Of a stretch of DNA of 64,000 nucleotides, positions 56,053-64,000 are shown piece after piece. The notes beneath the pieces are model-generated. The model searched no databases. It was not told the DNA's origin and was given only the letters and a program-made list of their open reading frames with translations. This DNA is from Minwuia sp048007105 (lineage in GTDB: Bacteria > Pseudomonadota > Alphaproteobacteria > Minwuiales > Minwuiaceae), in NCBI RefSeq assembly GCF_048007105.1, contig NZ_CP180352.1, positions 930,001-994,000 of the forward strand. Reading direction: 5' to 3'. The position numbers and the translations under genes were made by a program. Positions within the stretch are counted from its first letter, which is position 1. Every line of letters begins with the position of its first letter.

Positions 56053-56904
56053 ATGCGCCTGATGACCTATGAAGCCAAGGGAGCGGCCAGCTTCGGCGCG
56101 GTGAGCGGCGACGGCGTCGTCGATCTGGGCAAGGCGATGGGCGGCAAGTACGCCGATATCCTGAGCGTGCTGGAAGCGGGCGCGCTGGCCGAGGCCGCGA
56201 AGGCCGCCGAGGGCAGGCCGGCCGATCATGCGCTGGCCGACGTGACCTTCCTGCCGGTTGTCCCGAATCCGAACAAGATCATCTGCGTCGGCCTGAATTA
56301 CGAGGATCACCGCATCGAAACGGGACGCGAGCCGACGGGCTATCCTGTGCTGTTCCCGCGCTACGCCAACTGCCAGGTCGGTCACCAGCAGGCCATGGTG
56401 AAGCCGAAGAATTCCGACATGTTCGACTATGAAGGCGAACTGGCGGTAATCATCGGCAAGGCCGGCCGCCATGTCAGCCGTGAGGACGCGCTGAGCCTGG
56501 TCGCCGGCTACTCCTGCTACAATGACGGCTCGGTCCGCGACTGGCAGGCCCATACCCACCAGTTCATGCCGGGCAAGAACTTCACCGCCACCGGCGGCTT
56601 CGGCCCGTGGATGGTGACCGCTGACGAGATCCCGGACCCGGCCACGCTGACGCTGACCACGCGCCTCAACGGGCAGGTCGTGCAGAACGCCAATACCGAT
56701 CAGCTGATCTTCAACATTCCCTTCGTCATTTCCTACATCTCCAGCTTCATGGAGTTGCAGCCGGGCGACGTGATCGCTTCGGGCACGCCGGGCGGCGTCG
56801 GCATGAAGCGGACCCCGCCGCTGTTCATGAAGGACGGCGACACGGTCGAGGTGGAGATCTCGAAGATCGGCACGCTGGTCAATCCGATCGCCAACGAGGC
56901 CTGA
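56053..56904 (+). CDS. Fumarylacetoacetate hydrolase family protein
   Basis: 283 residues. The N-terminal domain (MRLMTYEAKGAASFGAVSGDGVVDL) is typical, and the catalytic domain shows KIICVGLNYEDHRIETGRE, VKPKNSDMFDYEGELAVIIGK (Glu metal ligands), YNDGSVRDWQ and VIASGTPGGVGMKRTPP. Family members cleave or decarboxylate beta-diketo acids in aromatic or sugar-acid breakdown; the substrate here is unknown. A strong GGAGGAGGG precedes the start. Possibly a monocistronic unit. Confidence 0.92.
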   Translation: MRLMTYEAKGAASFGAVSGDGVVDLGKAMGGKYADILSVLEAGALAEAAKAAEGRPADHALADVTFLPVVPNPNKIICVGLNYEDHRIETGREPTGYPVLFPRYANCQVGHQQAMVKPKNSDMFDYEGELAVIIGKAGRHVSREDALSLVAGYSCYNDGSVRDWQAHTHQFMPGKNFTATGGFGPWMVTADEIPDPATLTLTTRLNGQVVQNANTDQLIFNIPFVISYISSFMELQPGDVIASGTPGGVGMKRTPPLFMKDGDTVEVEISKIGTLVNPIANEA

Positions 56905-56991
56905 GCCTGCGGCGCAGGGGCGCCGTAATCGGCCGTTAACTGGTATAGTTCATGCTTCTGGTTCGCAAGTTTCTGCGAATCGAGGGGTTCC

Positions 56992-58152
56992 ATGTATCTG
57001 TATCGTGCGGTCAACAAGTTCGTTCTTTCCCGTAGCTATCTCGGAAAGATCCTGCTGATCAGTTTTCTGGGCGTCCACGTGCCGATCATCGGTGCGGTGA
57101 CCTACATCCTGCTCTCCAGCGGCCGCGGGGTGATGGAAAACATCGACATCGTCCTGGCCATGCTGGTCGCGACCCTGGTGGGCACCGCGGCGACGTTGAT
57201 CATCCACCACGGCCTGCTTGCGCCGGTCCGGATGGCCGCCAAGGCCCTGAACGCCTATCTGCAGGACCGCGCGGTGCCTTCGCTGCCGACGAAATACGGT
57301 GACGAGGCCGGCGTGCTGATGGCCAATGTGCAGGAAAGCATCACCCGGCTCGACGCGGCGCTGGACGCCCTGCGCGCCGAGAAGGAAGACGACGCGAAGC
57401 ACTTCCGCGGCAAGCTCGAGCTGCTCTCCAGCATGAGCCACGAACTGCGCACGCCGCTGAACCACATCATCGGTTTCGCAGAGATGATGTCGAACGAGGT
57501 CATGGGCCCGCTCGGCGGCGAGAAGTACAAGGATTACGCCTCCAATATCGGCCGCTCCGGCGGCGATCTGATGGAGACCGTCAAGGTTCTGACCGAGATC
57601 GGCGCGGCTGAAGTCGACGGCGGTCTCGATCTGCAGCCGGTCGCGGTCGGCGAGACCGTCGACCAGGCCATCGGTCTGATGCATTTCCGCGCCGAGCAGC
57701 GCGGCGTCATGGTTGCCCGCGGCCCGGTCGATGTCGATCTCCGGGCCGCCGCCGATCCGCGCGCCTTCAAGCAGGCGCTGGGGCATACGCTGCAGGCGGC
57801 GATCGCCACCTCGGAGACCGGCGCGCTCTGCCGGGTGGACTGCCGCGAGGATGCCGGCTGGGCGGTCCTGACCGTGACCGCGGACCGCAAGGGCTGGGTG
57901 CTGGACGACGTGCCGCCTGAGCTCCGCCATGACGCGCTGGGCGCGGCGGCCTATTCAGAGGCCAATTCGGAAGGCGGCATCGCGTCGGTCAGCCCGACCG
58001 CCGTGCACCTCTCGCTGGTTTCCACCCTGATGCGCGCCAACCGCGGCTCCCTGCATCTGGAGAACCGCAGCGGACAGCGCATCTTCATGCTGAAGCTGCC
58101 GCTCGCCGGCGTCGCGCTTCAGACCGCCGCTTCCGCCGAGGCCGCGGCCTGA
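56992..58152 (+). CDS. Membrane histidine kinase-like protein with a decayed ATPase domain
   Basis: 386 residues. Two membrane segments (about 18-42 and 53-73), a HAMP-like region (75-130) and an intact H-box ELLSSMSHELRTPLNHIIGF with His150. The ATP-binding part is degenerate: the N-box reads FKQALGHTLQAAIATSETG with no N-x-x-x-N, there is no DxGxG (the region reads TADRKGWV), and no GxGLG is present. The protein may act through another kinase, as a phosphotransfer or dimer partner, rather than autophosphorylate. It follows the FAH gene by 87 bp. Confidence 0.85.
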   Translation: MYLYRAVNKFVLSRSYLGKILLISFLGVHVPIIGAVTYILLSSGRGVMENIDIVLAMLVATLVGTAATLIIHHGLLAPVRMAAKALNAYLQDRAVPSLPTKYGDEAGVLMANVQESITRLDAALDALRAEKEDDAKHFRGKLELLSSMSHELRTPLNHIIGFAEMMSNEVMGPLGGEKYKDYASNIGRSGGDLMETVKVLTEIGAAEVDGGLDLQPVAVGETVDQAIGLMHFRAEQRGVMVARGPVDVDLRAAADPRAFKQALGHTLQAAIATSETGALCRVDCREDAGWAVLTVTADRKGWVLDDVPPELRHDALGAAAYSEANSEGGIASVSPTAVHLSLVSTLMRANRGSLHLENRSGQRIFMLKLPLAGVALQTAASAEAAA

Positions 58153-59097
58153 TCAGGTCCGGCCGGCGAGGTAGAGCAGCAATCCCGACACGGTAACGAC
58201 CGCCATCCCCGTGGTGACTAGCACCACGGTCGATGCGCGGGCCACCGCGGCCTCGTACTGGCTGGCCAGGACGAAGATGTTCGCGCCGGTCGGCAGGGCT
58301 GCGATGGCGACGACCAGAACCGCGATCTCGTCGGGCAGCCCGAAGATCCAGAACGCGGCCACAGCGGCCAGCGCGGGATGCGCAAACAGCTTCAGCAGGC
58401 TGGCGAACCCGACTTCGGCGCGCCCCTCGGCGATGGGCCGCCCGTAGAGCGATCCGCCCAGCGCGAACAGGGCGCAGGGTCCCGCGGCCCCGCCCAGCAG
58501 GTCCCCGAAGCGCAGGACCGGCTCCGGCAGCGGCAAACGCAGGATCCCCCAGACCGCGCCGGCAAGCATGCCCAGCAGGAACGGGTTGCGGGCGAACCCG
58601 GCGAGCACCTTGCCCACCAGCCGGAGCGGCGAGGTCCGGCTGCCGGTGGAGCCTTCCAGAAACGCCATGATCAGTGGAATCAGGATCAGGTTGTCGGCCA
58701 GCAGGATCAGGCCGGCCGGTGCGCCGACGCCGGGACCGAAGGCGCCGATCACCAGCGGCACGCCCAGATAGGCGATGTTCGAAAAGCTGCCGGCCCCGGC
58801 GACGACGGTGCGCTCGGCGATGCTCCGGCCCGGGAACAGCAGCGGCATGAGCAACAGCGCCGCCACGAAGACCGTCACCGACGCGCCTGAATAGGCGGCG
58901 ACGATGCGCCAGTCGAACAGCCCGTCCAGCGGGCTGCGCGCCATGGTGAAGAACAGCATCACCGGCAGGGCGAAGACGTAGACGAAGCGGTTGAGACCGG
59001 CGAGGCCCTCGGGGCTCAGCGCCCGGAACCGCATCGCGCCGTAGCCGACCAGCACCAGCGCGAACAGGGGCAGGACCGAGTTGAGGACCGCGGTCAA
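58153..59097 (-). CDS. AEC family transporter
   Basis: 314 residues from a TTG at 59097 overlapping the upstream stop (TTGA); no ATG lies near the expected N-terminus. About ten membrane segments. LTAVLNSVLPLFALVLVGYG and the repeated structure with VVAGAGSFSNIAYLGVPLVIGAFG and LPTGANIFVLASQY are the auxin-efflux-carrier/MdcF family pattern. Substrate likely a carboxylate, but not determinable. Last gene of the cyclase-thioesterase chain. Confidence 0.85.
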   Translation of the reverse strand: MTAVLNSVLPLFALVLVGYGAMRFRALSPEGLAGLNRFVYVFALPVMLFFTMARSPLDGLFDWRIVAAYSGASVTVFVAALLLMPLLFPGRSIAERTVVAGAGSFSNIAYLGVPLVIGAFGPGVGAPAGLILLADNLILIPLIMAFLEGSTGSRTSPLRLVGKVLAGFARNPFLLGMLAGAVWGILRLPLPEPVLRFGDLLGGAAGPCALFALGGSLYGRPIAEGRAEVGFASLLKLFAHPALAAVAAFWIFGLPDEIAVLVVAIAALPTGANIFVLASQYEAAVARASTVVLVTTGMAVVTVSGLLLYLAGRT

Positions 59098-59960
59098 AGC
59101 CGCATGTCCATCAGGCCCTCCAGATAGTCCGGTTCCGGCGGCGTCTTCCGGCCGGTCTTCCGGTCGATGAAGGTGTTGACGTATTCGATCTGCGCCACAG
59201 CGGCGCCGTCGGTCACGTCGCGGATCAGATGGCCCATGCGGACCGAATTGCTGCCGACGCCCAGCAGTGCCGTGCGGATCTCCAGCAGGTCCCCCATCCG
59301 CGCCGGACGGCCATGGCGGATCTGCAGCGCGGTGACGCCGCCCGCCGTGCCGCGCTCGGCCATGTGGTCGCGGTGCCGGCCCAGCCGGATATGCACGGCC
59401 CAGAGGCCCCGGGTGAAGATGTCGAACAGGCCGCGCGCGCTCTGAAGGCCGGTGATGTCGCAATCCCGGACCTCGACGGTGCCCTGCCAGGTCGTCCACG
59501 CGTTTGCCGGCGGCGTGGCGGGCATCAACGGCTCCGCGATCTCCCGCATGGCGCGCAGCGGATCCGGCCTGCCGGGCGGCGGCGCGGGCCAGTCGACGGC
59601 CTCGCGGCTGTCGATCCGGACGGGGCCGAACACGGTCTCGAAGCGGGAGGTCAGCGTCTCGGACGGCGCCAGATGGCCGCTGCCGTTCAGCACGGCGCGC
59701 CCGTTCCCGTCGCCGCTGAGCTGGCCTTTGAGCCAGGCCGAATCGCCCGGCGCGAGTTCCTTGCGGAAGTCGAGGCGGTCGCGGACCGGGCGGATGGCCA
59801 GTCCCTTGGCGGCCAGTTCCAGCGGTCCCAGTCCGAGTTCCAGCGCGGCGGCGTGGCGCGCCTCGTCCAGCGCCTGGGCGTAGTGCTGGACATTGATGTG
59901 GGCGCCCAGACCGAGCTGCCAGCGGTTGAACGTCCCGCGCCAGTAGACCTGCTCCGCCAT
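59094..59960 (-). CDS. Double-hotdog thioesterase-like protein
   Basis: 288 residues from the ATG at 59960, overlapping the upstream stop by one base (TGATG). Two hotdog-fold halves: the first (1-115) has FNRWQLGLGAHINVQHYAQALDEARH and LDFRKELAPGDSAWLKGQL; the second (150-288) has LFDIFTRGLWAVHIRLGRH, VTALQIRHGRPARMGDLLEI and AQIEYVNTFIDRKTGRK. The arrangement resembles acyl-CoA/acyl-ACP thioesterases of the FatA-like or 4-hydroxybenzoyl-CoA group. Substrate unknown. Confidence 0.8.
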   Translation of the reverse strand: MAEQVYWRGTFNRWQLGLGAHINVQHYAQALDEARHAAALELGLGPLELAAKGLAIRPVRDRLDFRKELAPGDSAWLKGQLSGDGNGRAVLNGSGHLAPSETLTSRFETVFGPVRIDSREAVDWPAPPPGRPDPLRAMREIAEPLMPATPPANAWTTWQGTVEVRDCDITGLQSARGLFDIFTRGLWAVHIRLGRHRDHMAERGTAGGVTALQIRHGRPARMGDLLEIRTALLGVGSNSVRMGHLIRDVTDGAAVAQIEYVNTFIDRKTGRKTPPEPDYLEGLMDMRL

Positions 59961-60397
59961 CAGGAAGCGAACTCGTCCGCGTCGATCAGGAAATCGTGCA
60001 TCTTCGCGAGGATGTCGTCGGGCATGGCGGTGCGCTTGCGGGCGGCGAGGTCCATCGGGAAACCGGTGGACCGTGCGGTCAGCGCCACCTTGCCGTCGGT
60101 CAGGCGCGTCATCCTGTGGGCGGTGTGCTGCGCCATCGGCTCCAGCTTCAGGAAGCCGGTCTCGACCTTGTAGATGTCGCCCGGCCGCAGCTCGCGGCGG
60201 AAGTTCAGCGTCATCTCGATGGCGGCGAGGCCGAGCTGGCGGCGCGCCACCTCCTCCCGGTTCAGGCCGATCAGGTTCATCATGTAGAAGAATCCGTCGG
60301 ACAGCGCGGCGTCGTAGAACTGCACGTTCATGTGGCCGAAATGGTCGCACTGCTCGGCGCGGACCATGCCGCGGAAGGTTTCGACGGGACCGGGCAT
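59960..60397 (-). CDS. Single-hotdog acyl-CoA thioesterase-like protein
   Basis: 145 residues. RAEQCDHFGHMNVQFYDAALSDG carries the D-x-x-G-H-x-N motif of 4-hydroxybenzoyl-CoA-type thioesterases, followed by EMTLNFRRELRPGDIYKVETGF. It starts one base inside the cyclase stop and ends one base inside the next thioesterase start (TGATG on both sides), an unusually tight chain. Confidence 0.87.
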   Translation of the reverse strand: MPGPVETFRGMVRAEQCDHFGHMNVQFYDAALSDGFFYMMNLIGLNREEVARRQLGLAAIEMTLNFRRELRPGDIYKVETGFLKLEPMAQHTAHRMTRLTDGKVALTARSTGFPMDLAARKRTAMPDDILAKMHDFLIDADEFAS

Positions 60398-62076
60398 CAG
60401 GCGCTCTGCGTCTCCCGCGGGGGCAGATCCTGGGCCGAGTCCAGCACAAAGATGCGGACAGGACGGTCTCGGCCTGGCACCTCGATGTCGCGGGCCTCCA
60501 TCCCGGTCAGGTCGAGTCCGGCCTCTTCGGCCACGGCCTTCGAAATGACGAGCTGGCTGCCGAAGCTCTTGTTGGCGGCTTCCAGACGGCTTGCGATGTT
60601 CACGGCGTCCCCGATCGCGGTGAAGTTGACGACGCTGCGATAGCCCATTTCGCCGACGATGACATCCCCGACATGGATACCGATCCCCATGCGCATGGGT
60701 GTCTCCAGATCGCCACGCAGCGCCTGGTTCATCTGCTCCAGCGCCAGCGACATCGTCCGGGCCGCTTCCAGCGCCTGACGCGCGCCAGCCTCGCCGCCGG
60801 CCTCGATGCCGAACAGGGCCATCACCCCGTCGCCGATGAACTTGTCCAGCCGCCCGCCATGCGCCTCCACCGCCTCGCCCATGTAACGGCAGTACTGGTT
60901 CAGCACGAAGACGACGTCATAGGGCAGCTTGGTCTCGGCAAAGCGGGAGAAGTTGCGCAGATCGGCGAACAGGATGGCGATGCGCCGCTCGGCGCCCTGG
61001 GCGAAACCGGGATTGGCGAAGGCTTCCTTCATCGGCGTCGGTTCGGGCAGCAGGGGGATGACGCTGACGGTGTGCGGCGGTTTCAGCTGGCAGGCCAGCC
61101 GGACGCCTTCCGGCGCGCCGATCCGGCGCAGCACCTTCTTTTCCTGCCGCTCCATCGCAGGCAGGCCCTCGCCCCCGTCGACGATCTTCACGCGGCAGGT
61201 GGAACAGCGCCCGCGGCCGCCGCAGATGCTGGCGTGGGGGATGCCGGCGCGGCGGCTGGCCTCCAGCACGGTGACGCCCGGTTCGACCGAGACCCGGCGG
61301 TCTTCCGGGTAGTAGATGGTGACCAGCCCCTTCCGGCGTTCGTAGACATGCAGCATGGCGCGGCTCGCCCCGAAGACCAGCAGCGCCACGATCATGCCCG
61401 TCCAGGCCGTGTCGCGCGCCGTGTAGACCCAGGCGGCCGCCTCGGGCGGCAGTGCGGTTGCTTCCCGGTAAGCCGCCATCCAGACCGGATCCTCGGCCAG
61501 CCGGTCGATTTCCAGCCCGCCATGAACGAAGCCGATCAGGCTCAGCACCACGAGCAGCAGCGCCGCCGTGTAGGCGGCGGGAATGCAGGGGCGGTAGGCA
61601 GGCTTCAGGCGCAGCCACATGTGGACGCCGACGCAGCCATGTACCCAGGTGACGACCACCAGAATGGCCTGCTGTACGCCCGACATCGGGTCCAGCCGCC
61701 ACAGCGCCATCAGCACCCAGGCGTAGGTGTCGTCCAGGCCGTGAAGCTCGTGCAGACCGCGATTGGCGAGGACATGCAGCACCAGCAGCGGCGGGATGAC
61801 GATGCCGGTGACGTACTGGATGTAGTCGGTGCGGCTGAGCCCGACCCATGTCCGCCGCCGCCAGGCCGACAGGCCGACCAGTGCGGAGTGGACCACCAGC
61901 GCGCCCACCAGCACCAGCGTGCCGATCCAGCTGCGCCAGACGAACAGGAAGATGTCGCGCCCTGCATCCATCGCAGGCACGGAAATGATGCCGAGCGCGT
62001 GGTTCGCCATGTGCGTCGCGACGAACACGAACAGGATCAGTCCCGCGTAGAGCCGCGCCCGGCTGGTCAGATGCAT
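60397..62076 (-). CDS. Membrane-anchored redox adenylate cyclase: heme-type TM domain, [2Fe-2S] ferredoxin domain, class III cyclase
   Basis: 559 residues with three parts. (1) Residues 8-245: six or so membrane segments with His residues in helices (22, 26, 63, 101, 146, 152, 185), a pattern compatible with bis-His heme b. (2) Residues 250-340: a [2Fe-2S] plant-type ferredoxin domain with Cys285, 291, 294 and 329 (CGGRGRCSTC ... ACQ). (3) Residues 365-545: a class III cyclase domain with metal Asp372 and Asp416, Lys412 and Asp490 for adenine, and Asn493/Arg497, so it should be active. Relatives of this architecture exist in proteobacteria. It probably couples redox state to cAMP. Confidence 0.9.
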   Translation of the reverse strand: MHLTSRARLYAGLILFVFVATHMANHALGIISVPAMDAGRDIFLFVWRSWIGTLVLVGALVVHSALVGLSAWRRRTWVGLSRTDYIQYVTGIVIPPLLVLHVLANRGLHELHGLDDTYAWVLMALWRLDPMSGVQQAILVVVTWVHGCVGVHMWLRLKPAYRPCIPAAYTAALLLVVLSLIGFVHGGLEIDRLAEDPVWMAAYREATALPPEAAAWVYTARDTAWTGMIVALLVFGASRAMLHVYERRKGLVTIYYPEDRRVSVEPGVTVLEASRRAGIPHASICGGRGRCSTCRVKIVDGGEGLPAMERQEKKVLRRIGAPEGVRLACQLKPPHTVSVIPLLPEPTPMKEAFANPGFAQGAERRIAILFADLRNFSRFAETKLPYDVVFVLNQYCRYMGEAVEAHGGRLDKFIGDGVMALFGIEAGGEAGARQALEAARTMSLALEQMNQALRGDLETPMRMGIGIHVGDVIVGEMGYRSVVNFTAIGDAVNIASRLEAANKSFGSQLVISKAVAEEAGLDLTGMEARDIEVPGRDRPVRIFVLDSAQDLPPRETQSA

Positions 62077-62121
62077 GGGCGGCAGACTACGGCATTTGCC
62101 GTGGCTTGGAAGTGGCGGCCG

Positions 62122-63072
62122 TCAGACCGCCGTCTCGCCGTAGTAGAGCGACTGCACGTGTTTCGCCTCGGCGAAGAACAGCCAGCGCTCCAGCACCACG
62201 CCAGCGAAATGCAGCGCCGCGGCGATCCAGCAGAGCCCGTGCGGCAGGCCGGCCAGCACACCGCCGACGATGGCGCCCGGCAGCACCCCGCCCAGCAGCA
62301 CGGCGGCCCCGCGCAGCACCATGGCATGACGCCGGGCGACGCGGTAGCCCATCTCGTGGGTCAGCCAGTTCTCGGTGACGTGCGGGCGCTCGAACAGGCG
62401 GATGTCCTCACCGTCGAGGCCGGTCGCCGAGGCCACGGTCGCCGCCGGGGCGGCGCTGTCGATGCGGCCCCAGATCACGATCTTGAAGTACCAGAGGACG
62501 AACAGGAAGAAGAGCGCGAGGCCATAGCCCATGTTCAGCGCCGGTCCCGCCGCGGCCAGCGCGATCAGCGACCCGCCTGCCAGGGCGAACAGGATGAACA
62601 TCAGCGCGGTCGGCTGGCCGGACCAGGCGGGCACGGCCTTGAGCGACTGGTAGATCATGCCGGTCGCGCGCACCGTGGCGAAGGCGAGACCGAACAGGAT
62701 CGCGGCGGCCAGCGTCAGCCATGGCGTCTCGATCCAGGCGACCAGCTCCGTCCGCTCGTATGGCGTGGCGTCGCCGGCCAGCAGCACCAGCGCGGCGACC
62801 GCCGCCAGCCCCATGGTCAGGATCGCCAGCACGCCCTCCCGGCTGAGCCAGCTCGTGCGCCACTGGCTCAGCGCGAAGCGGGCGCGGGCCGGCGATCTCA
62901 GATGACCGAGGGAGCAGAACAGCCCTGCACCCGCCATGACGAAACCGATGCCGAAGCAGAGCCAGAAGCCGGTCTCGCCCAGATATCGCGAGGCAATCGC
63001 GGCGACTGCCAGCGCTCCGAAACCGGCCCCGGACAGGGTCGTGAACAGGATGATCGAAAGCGCGGGGTTCAT
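62122..63072 (-). CDS. DMSO reductase-type membrane anchor subunit (DmsC/NrfD-like)
   Basis: 316 residues with eight or so membrane segments; SIILFTTLSGAGFGALAVAA, LFCSLGHLRSPARARFALSQWRTSWLSREGV (split here) and VTENWLTHEMGYRVARRHA are the DmsC family blocks. It anchors the catalytic complex and passes electrons from quinol. It is separated from the iron-sulfur subunit by repeat DNA (63073-63217), and it lies 45 bp upstream of the cyclase on the same strand, so one transcript is possible. Confidence 0.9.
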   Translation of the reverse strand: MNPALSIILFTTLSGAGFGALAVAAIASRYLGETGFWLCFGIGFVMAGAGLFCSLGHLRSPARARFALSQWRTSWLSREGVLAILTMGLAAVAALVLLAGDATPYERTELVAWIETPWLTLAAAILFGLAFATVRATGMIYQSLKAVPAWSGQPTALMFILFALAGGSLIALAAAGPALNMGYGLALFFLFVLWYFKIVIWGRIDSAAPAATVASATGLDGEDIRLFERPHVTENWLTHEMGYRVARRHAMVLRGAAVLLGGVLPGAIVGGVLAGLPHGLCWIAAALHFAGVVLERWLFFAEAKHVQSLYYGETAV

Positions 63073-63090
63073 TCGGAAAATCTTCCGCCA

Positions 63091-63185
63091 CTGGGCAGCG
63101 GGATCAAGTCCCGCTGCGGGAGGGATTTTGTCGCTGTCATGCCCATACGCTCATGCCCGTCCCGGGACTTGATCCCGGGACCCAG
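63091..63185. repeat. Palindromic repeat pair between dmsB-like and dmsC-like genes
   Basis: AGCGGGATCAAGTCCCGCT (about 63096) and CCCGGGACTTGATCCCGGG (about 63164) face each other within one predicted operon. Both carry the ACTTGAT core of the tandem array at 39 kb, with CTGGGC/GGGACCCAG ends on the outside. Here the element lies inside a transcription unit rather than between convergent genes, so it may change the relative expression of the flanking genes. Confidence 0.75.
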
Positions 63186-63217
63186 CGGCGGATGGACGGC
63201 AGCTGAGCGTGGGCCGC

Positions 63218-63952
63218 TCACCCCAGCTTCTCCAGCGCGCCGTCGAGCCATTTCCAGAAGCCGGTCAGGCCTTCGCCATTGTCGACAGGCGCAGCCTGTG
63301 CGGCGGGCACCTCGCGCTTGCGCGGCGGCAGGTAGCGGTTCACCGGCTTCGTGCCCATCTCCGGCATCAGCTCGACGCCGCCGCGGTCGGCGACGAGGCG
63401 GCTGACCTCCGAATCGGGGTCGGCCAGATCGCCGAAATGCCGCGCCTTGGCCGGGCAGGTGCGGACGCAGGCCGGGATGCGGTCTTCCTCGGGCAGCTCG
63501 TCCGAATAGATCCGGTCGACGCATAGCGTGCATTTCTTCATCACGCCGGCGGCCGGGTCCATCTCCCGCGCGCCGTAGGGGCAGGCCCAGGCGCAGAGGC
63601 CGCAGCCCATGCAGCGGTCCTCGTCCACCAGCACGATGCCGTCCTCGGCGCGTTTGAGCGATGCGCCGGTCGGGCAGACGGTGACGCAGGGCGCGTCATC
63701 GCAGTGCAGACAGCTCTTGGGGAAATGCACCAGCCGCGCGCCGCCGCCGGCGTCGTATTCGAAGCTGTGGATGCGGTTCAGCCAGGCGCCGGAGACGTCG
63801 GCGCCATAGGGGTCCTCATCGGCGAGGGGCGCGAGATCGCCGCCGGTGTTCCATTCCTTGCAGTTCACCGCGCAGGCATGACAGCCGACGCAGGTGTCGA
63901 GATCGATCACCAGACCGAGCTTCTTCTCCGTGTTCTTCGGCAAGGCGGTCAT
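63218..63952 (-). CDS. DMSO reductase-type iron-sulfur subunit (DmsB-like)
   Basis: 244 residues with four 4Fe-4S sites: CVGCHACAVNCK, then CLHCDDAPCVTVCPTGAS, CMGCGLCAWACPYGAR and KKCTLCVDRI...CVRTCPAKA. LGLVIDLDTCVGC is the family start. It shuttles electrons between the DmsC-like anchor and a molybdopterin catalytic subunit. The start ATGA overlaps the end of an upstream frame at the window edge. Confidence 0.95.
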   Translation of the reverse strand: MTALPKNTEKKLGLVIDLDTCVGCHACAVNCKEWNTGGDLAPLADEDPYGADVSGAWLNRIHSFEYDAGGGARLVHFPKSCLHCDDAPCVTVCPTGASLKRAEDGIVLVDEDRCMGCGLCAWACPYGAREMDPAAGVMKKCTLCVDRIYSDELPEEDRIPACVRTCPAKARHFGDLADPDSEVSRLVADRGGVELMPEMGTKPVNRYLPPRKREVPAAQAAPVDNGEGLTGFWKWLDGALEKLG

Positions 63953-64000
63953 CGGCGCACCGGCCGCGTCGGATGGTGCCCCTGCATCGACGGCGCCGGT
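63949..64000 (-). CDS. C-terminal end of a probable molybdopterin oxidoreductase (DmsA-like), cut by the window
   Basis: An open frame enters from the right edge and ends PTRPVRR-stop at 63949, its TGA overlapping the dmsB-like ATG by 4 bp. Seventeen codons are too few to identify the protein. The catalytic molybdoenzyme subunit is expected here by analogy with dmsABC order, so this is inference from context. Confidence 0.4.
   Translation of the reverse strand, partial: PAPSMQGHHPTRPVRR

Noticed and set aside
60073..63405. Open frame of 1110 codons antisense to the cyclase and dmsC-like genes
   Set aside because: It crosses several real genes and a repeat element; composition is Arg/Gln/His-rich shadow.

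Overview
This 64 kb window has high GC and dense coding, and it reads as chromosomal DNA of an alphaproteobacterium. The evidence is the cytochrome aa3 operon order (ctaC-ctaD-ctaB-short ORF-ctaG-ctaE-DUF983-SURF1), the odhB-lpd and rpsF-rpsR-rplI arrangements, the DUF1244/DUF1848 genes, and intergenic palindromes of the CCGGG type. The genus cannot be fixed from sequence alone; a Rhodospirillales-like lineage would fit. I see no prophage, transposase, CRISPR array, tRNA or rRNA.

Layout. 1-2.9 kb: end of the 2-oxoglutarate dehydrogenase genes (odhB, cut by the window edge, and lpd). 3.2-6 kb: zinc uptake (znuC-znuB-zur plus a coupled unknown gene), with a palindrome that looks like a Zur operator. 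6-8.2 kb: a divergent MocR-type regulator and an FMN-binding flavoprotein. 8.3-18.4 kb: glyQS, ppdK, glmS, glmU and a phosphoglycolate phosphatase-like gene. 18.8-23.4 kb: DUF1848, DUF1244, a carboxylate-amine ligase, an N-formylglutamate amidohydrolase-like protein and an M23 peptidase. 23.6-26.9 kb: a lipoprotein-response regulator-sensor kinase operon facing exoD. 27-33 kb: a CoA-transferase coupled to a ParA-like ATPase, then two related membrane sensor kinases on either side of msrP. 33.2-34.7 kb: ribosomal proteins S6, S18 and L9. 34.7-39 kb: acyl-CoA synthetase, a PH-like membrane protein, a ligase-associated exonuclease and a methyltransferase. 39-46.9 kb: small metabolic genes, an L-arabinonate dehydratase-type enzyme and an acyl-CoA dehydrogenase. 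47-53.7 kb: the complete cytochrome c oxidase operon. 53.7-58.2 kb: an M32 carboxypeptidase, a two-gene retropepsin-like cassette, an FAH-family hydrolase and a sensor kinase with a decayed ATPase domain. 58-64 kb, minus strand: a transporter, two thioesterases and a membrane/[2Fe-2S]/adenylate cyclase fusion, followed by DMSO-reductase-type electron-transfer genes.

Three things stand out. (1) A redox-cyclase fusion starts a four-gene chain of overlapping genes next to a DMSO-reductase-like operon. (2) Long gaps are filled by a family of imperfect palindromes, often paired head to head like REP/BIME elements, including a 2.4-copy tandem array at 39 kb and one copy at the 5' end of a coding region. 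(3) Four conserved genes (odhB, an acyl-CoA synthetase, a periplasmic binding protein and an acyl-CoA dehydrogenase) each carry a one-base insertion at a GGCC, which looks more like a systematic sequencing error than real gene decay. Annotated starts were moved wherever a ribosome binding site, gene overlap or signal peptide pointed to a better one.
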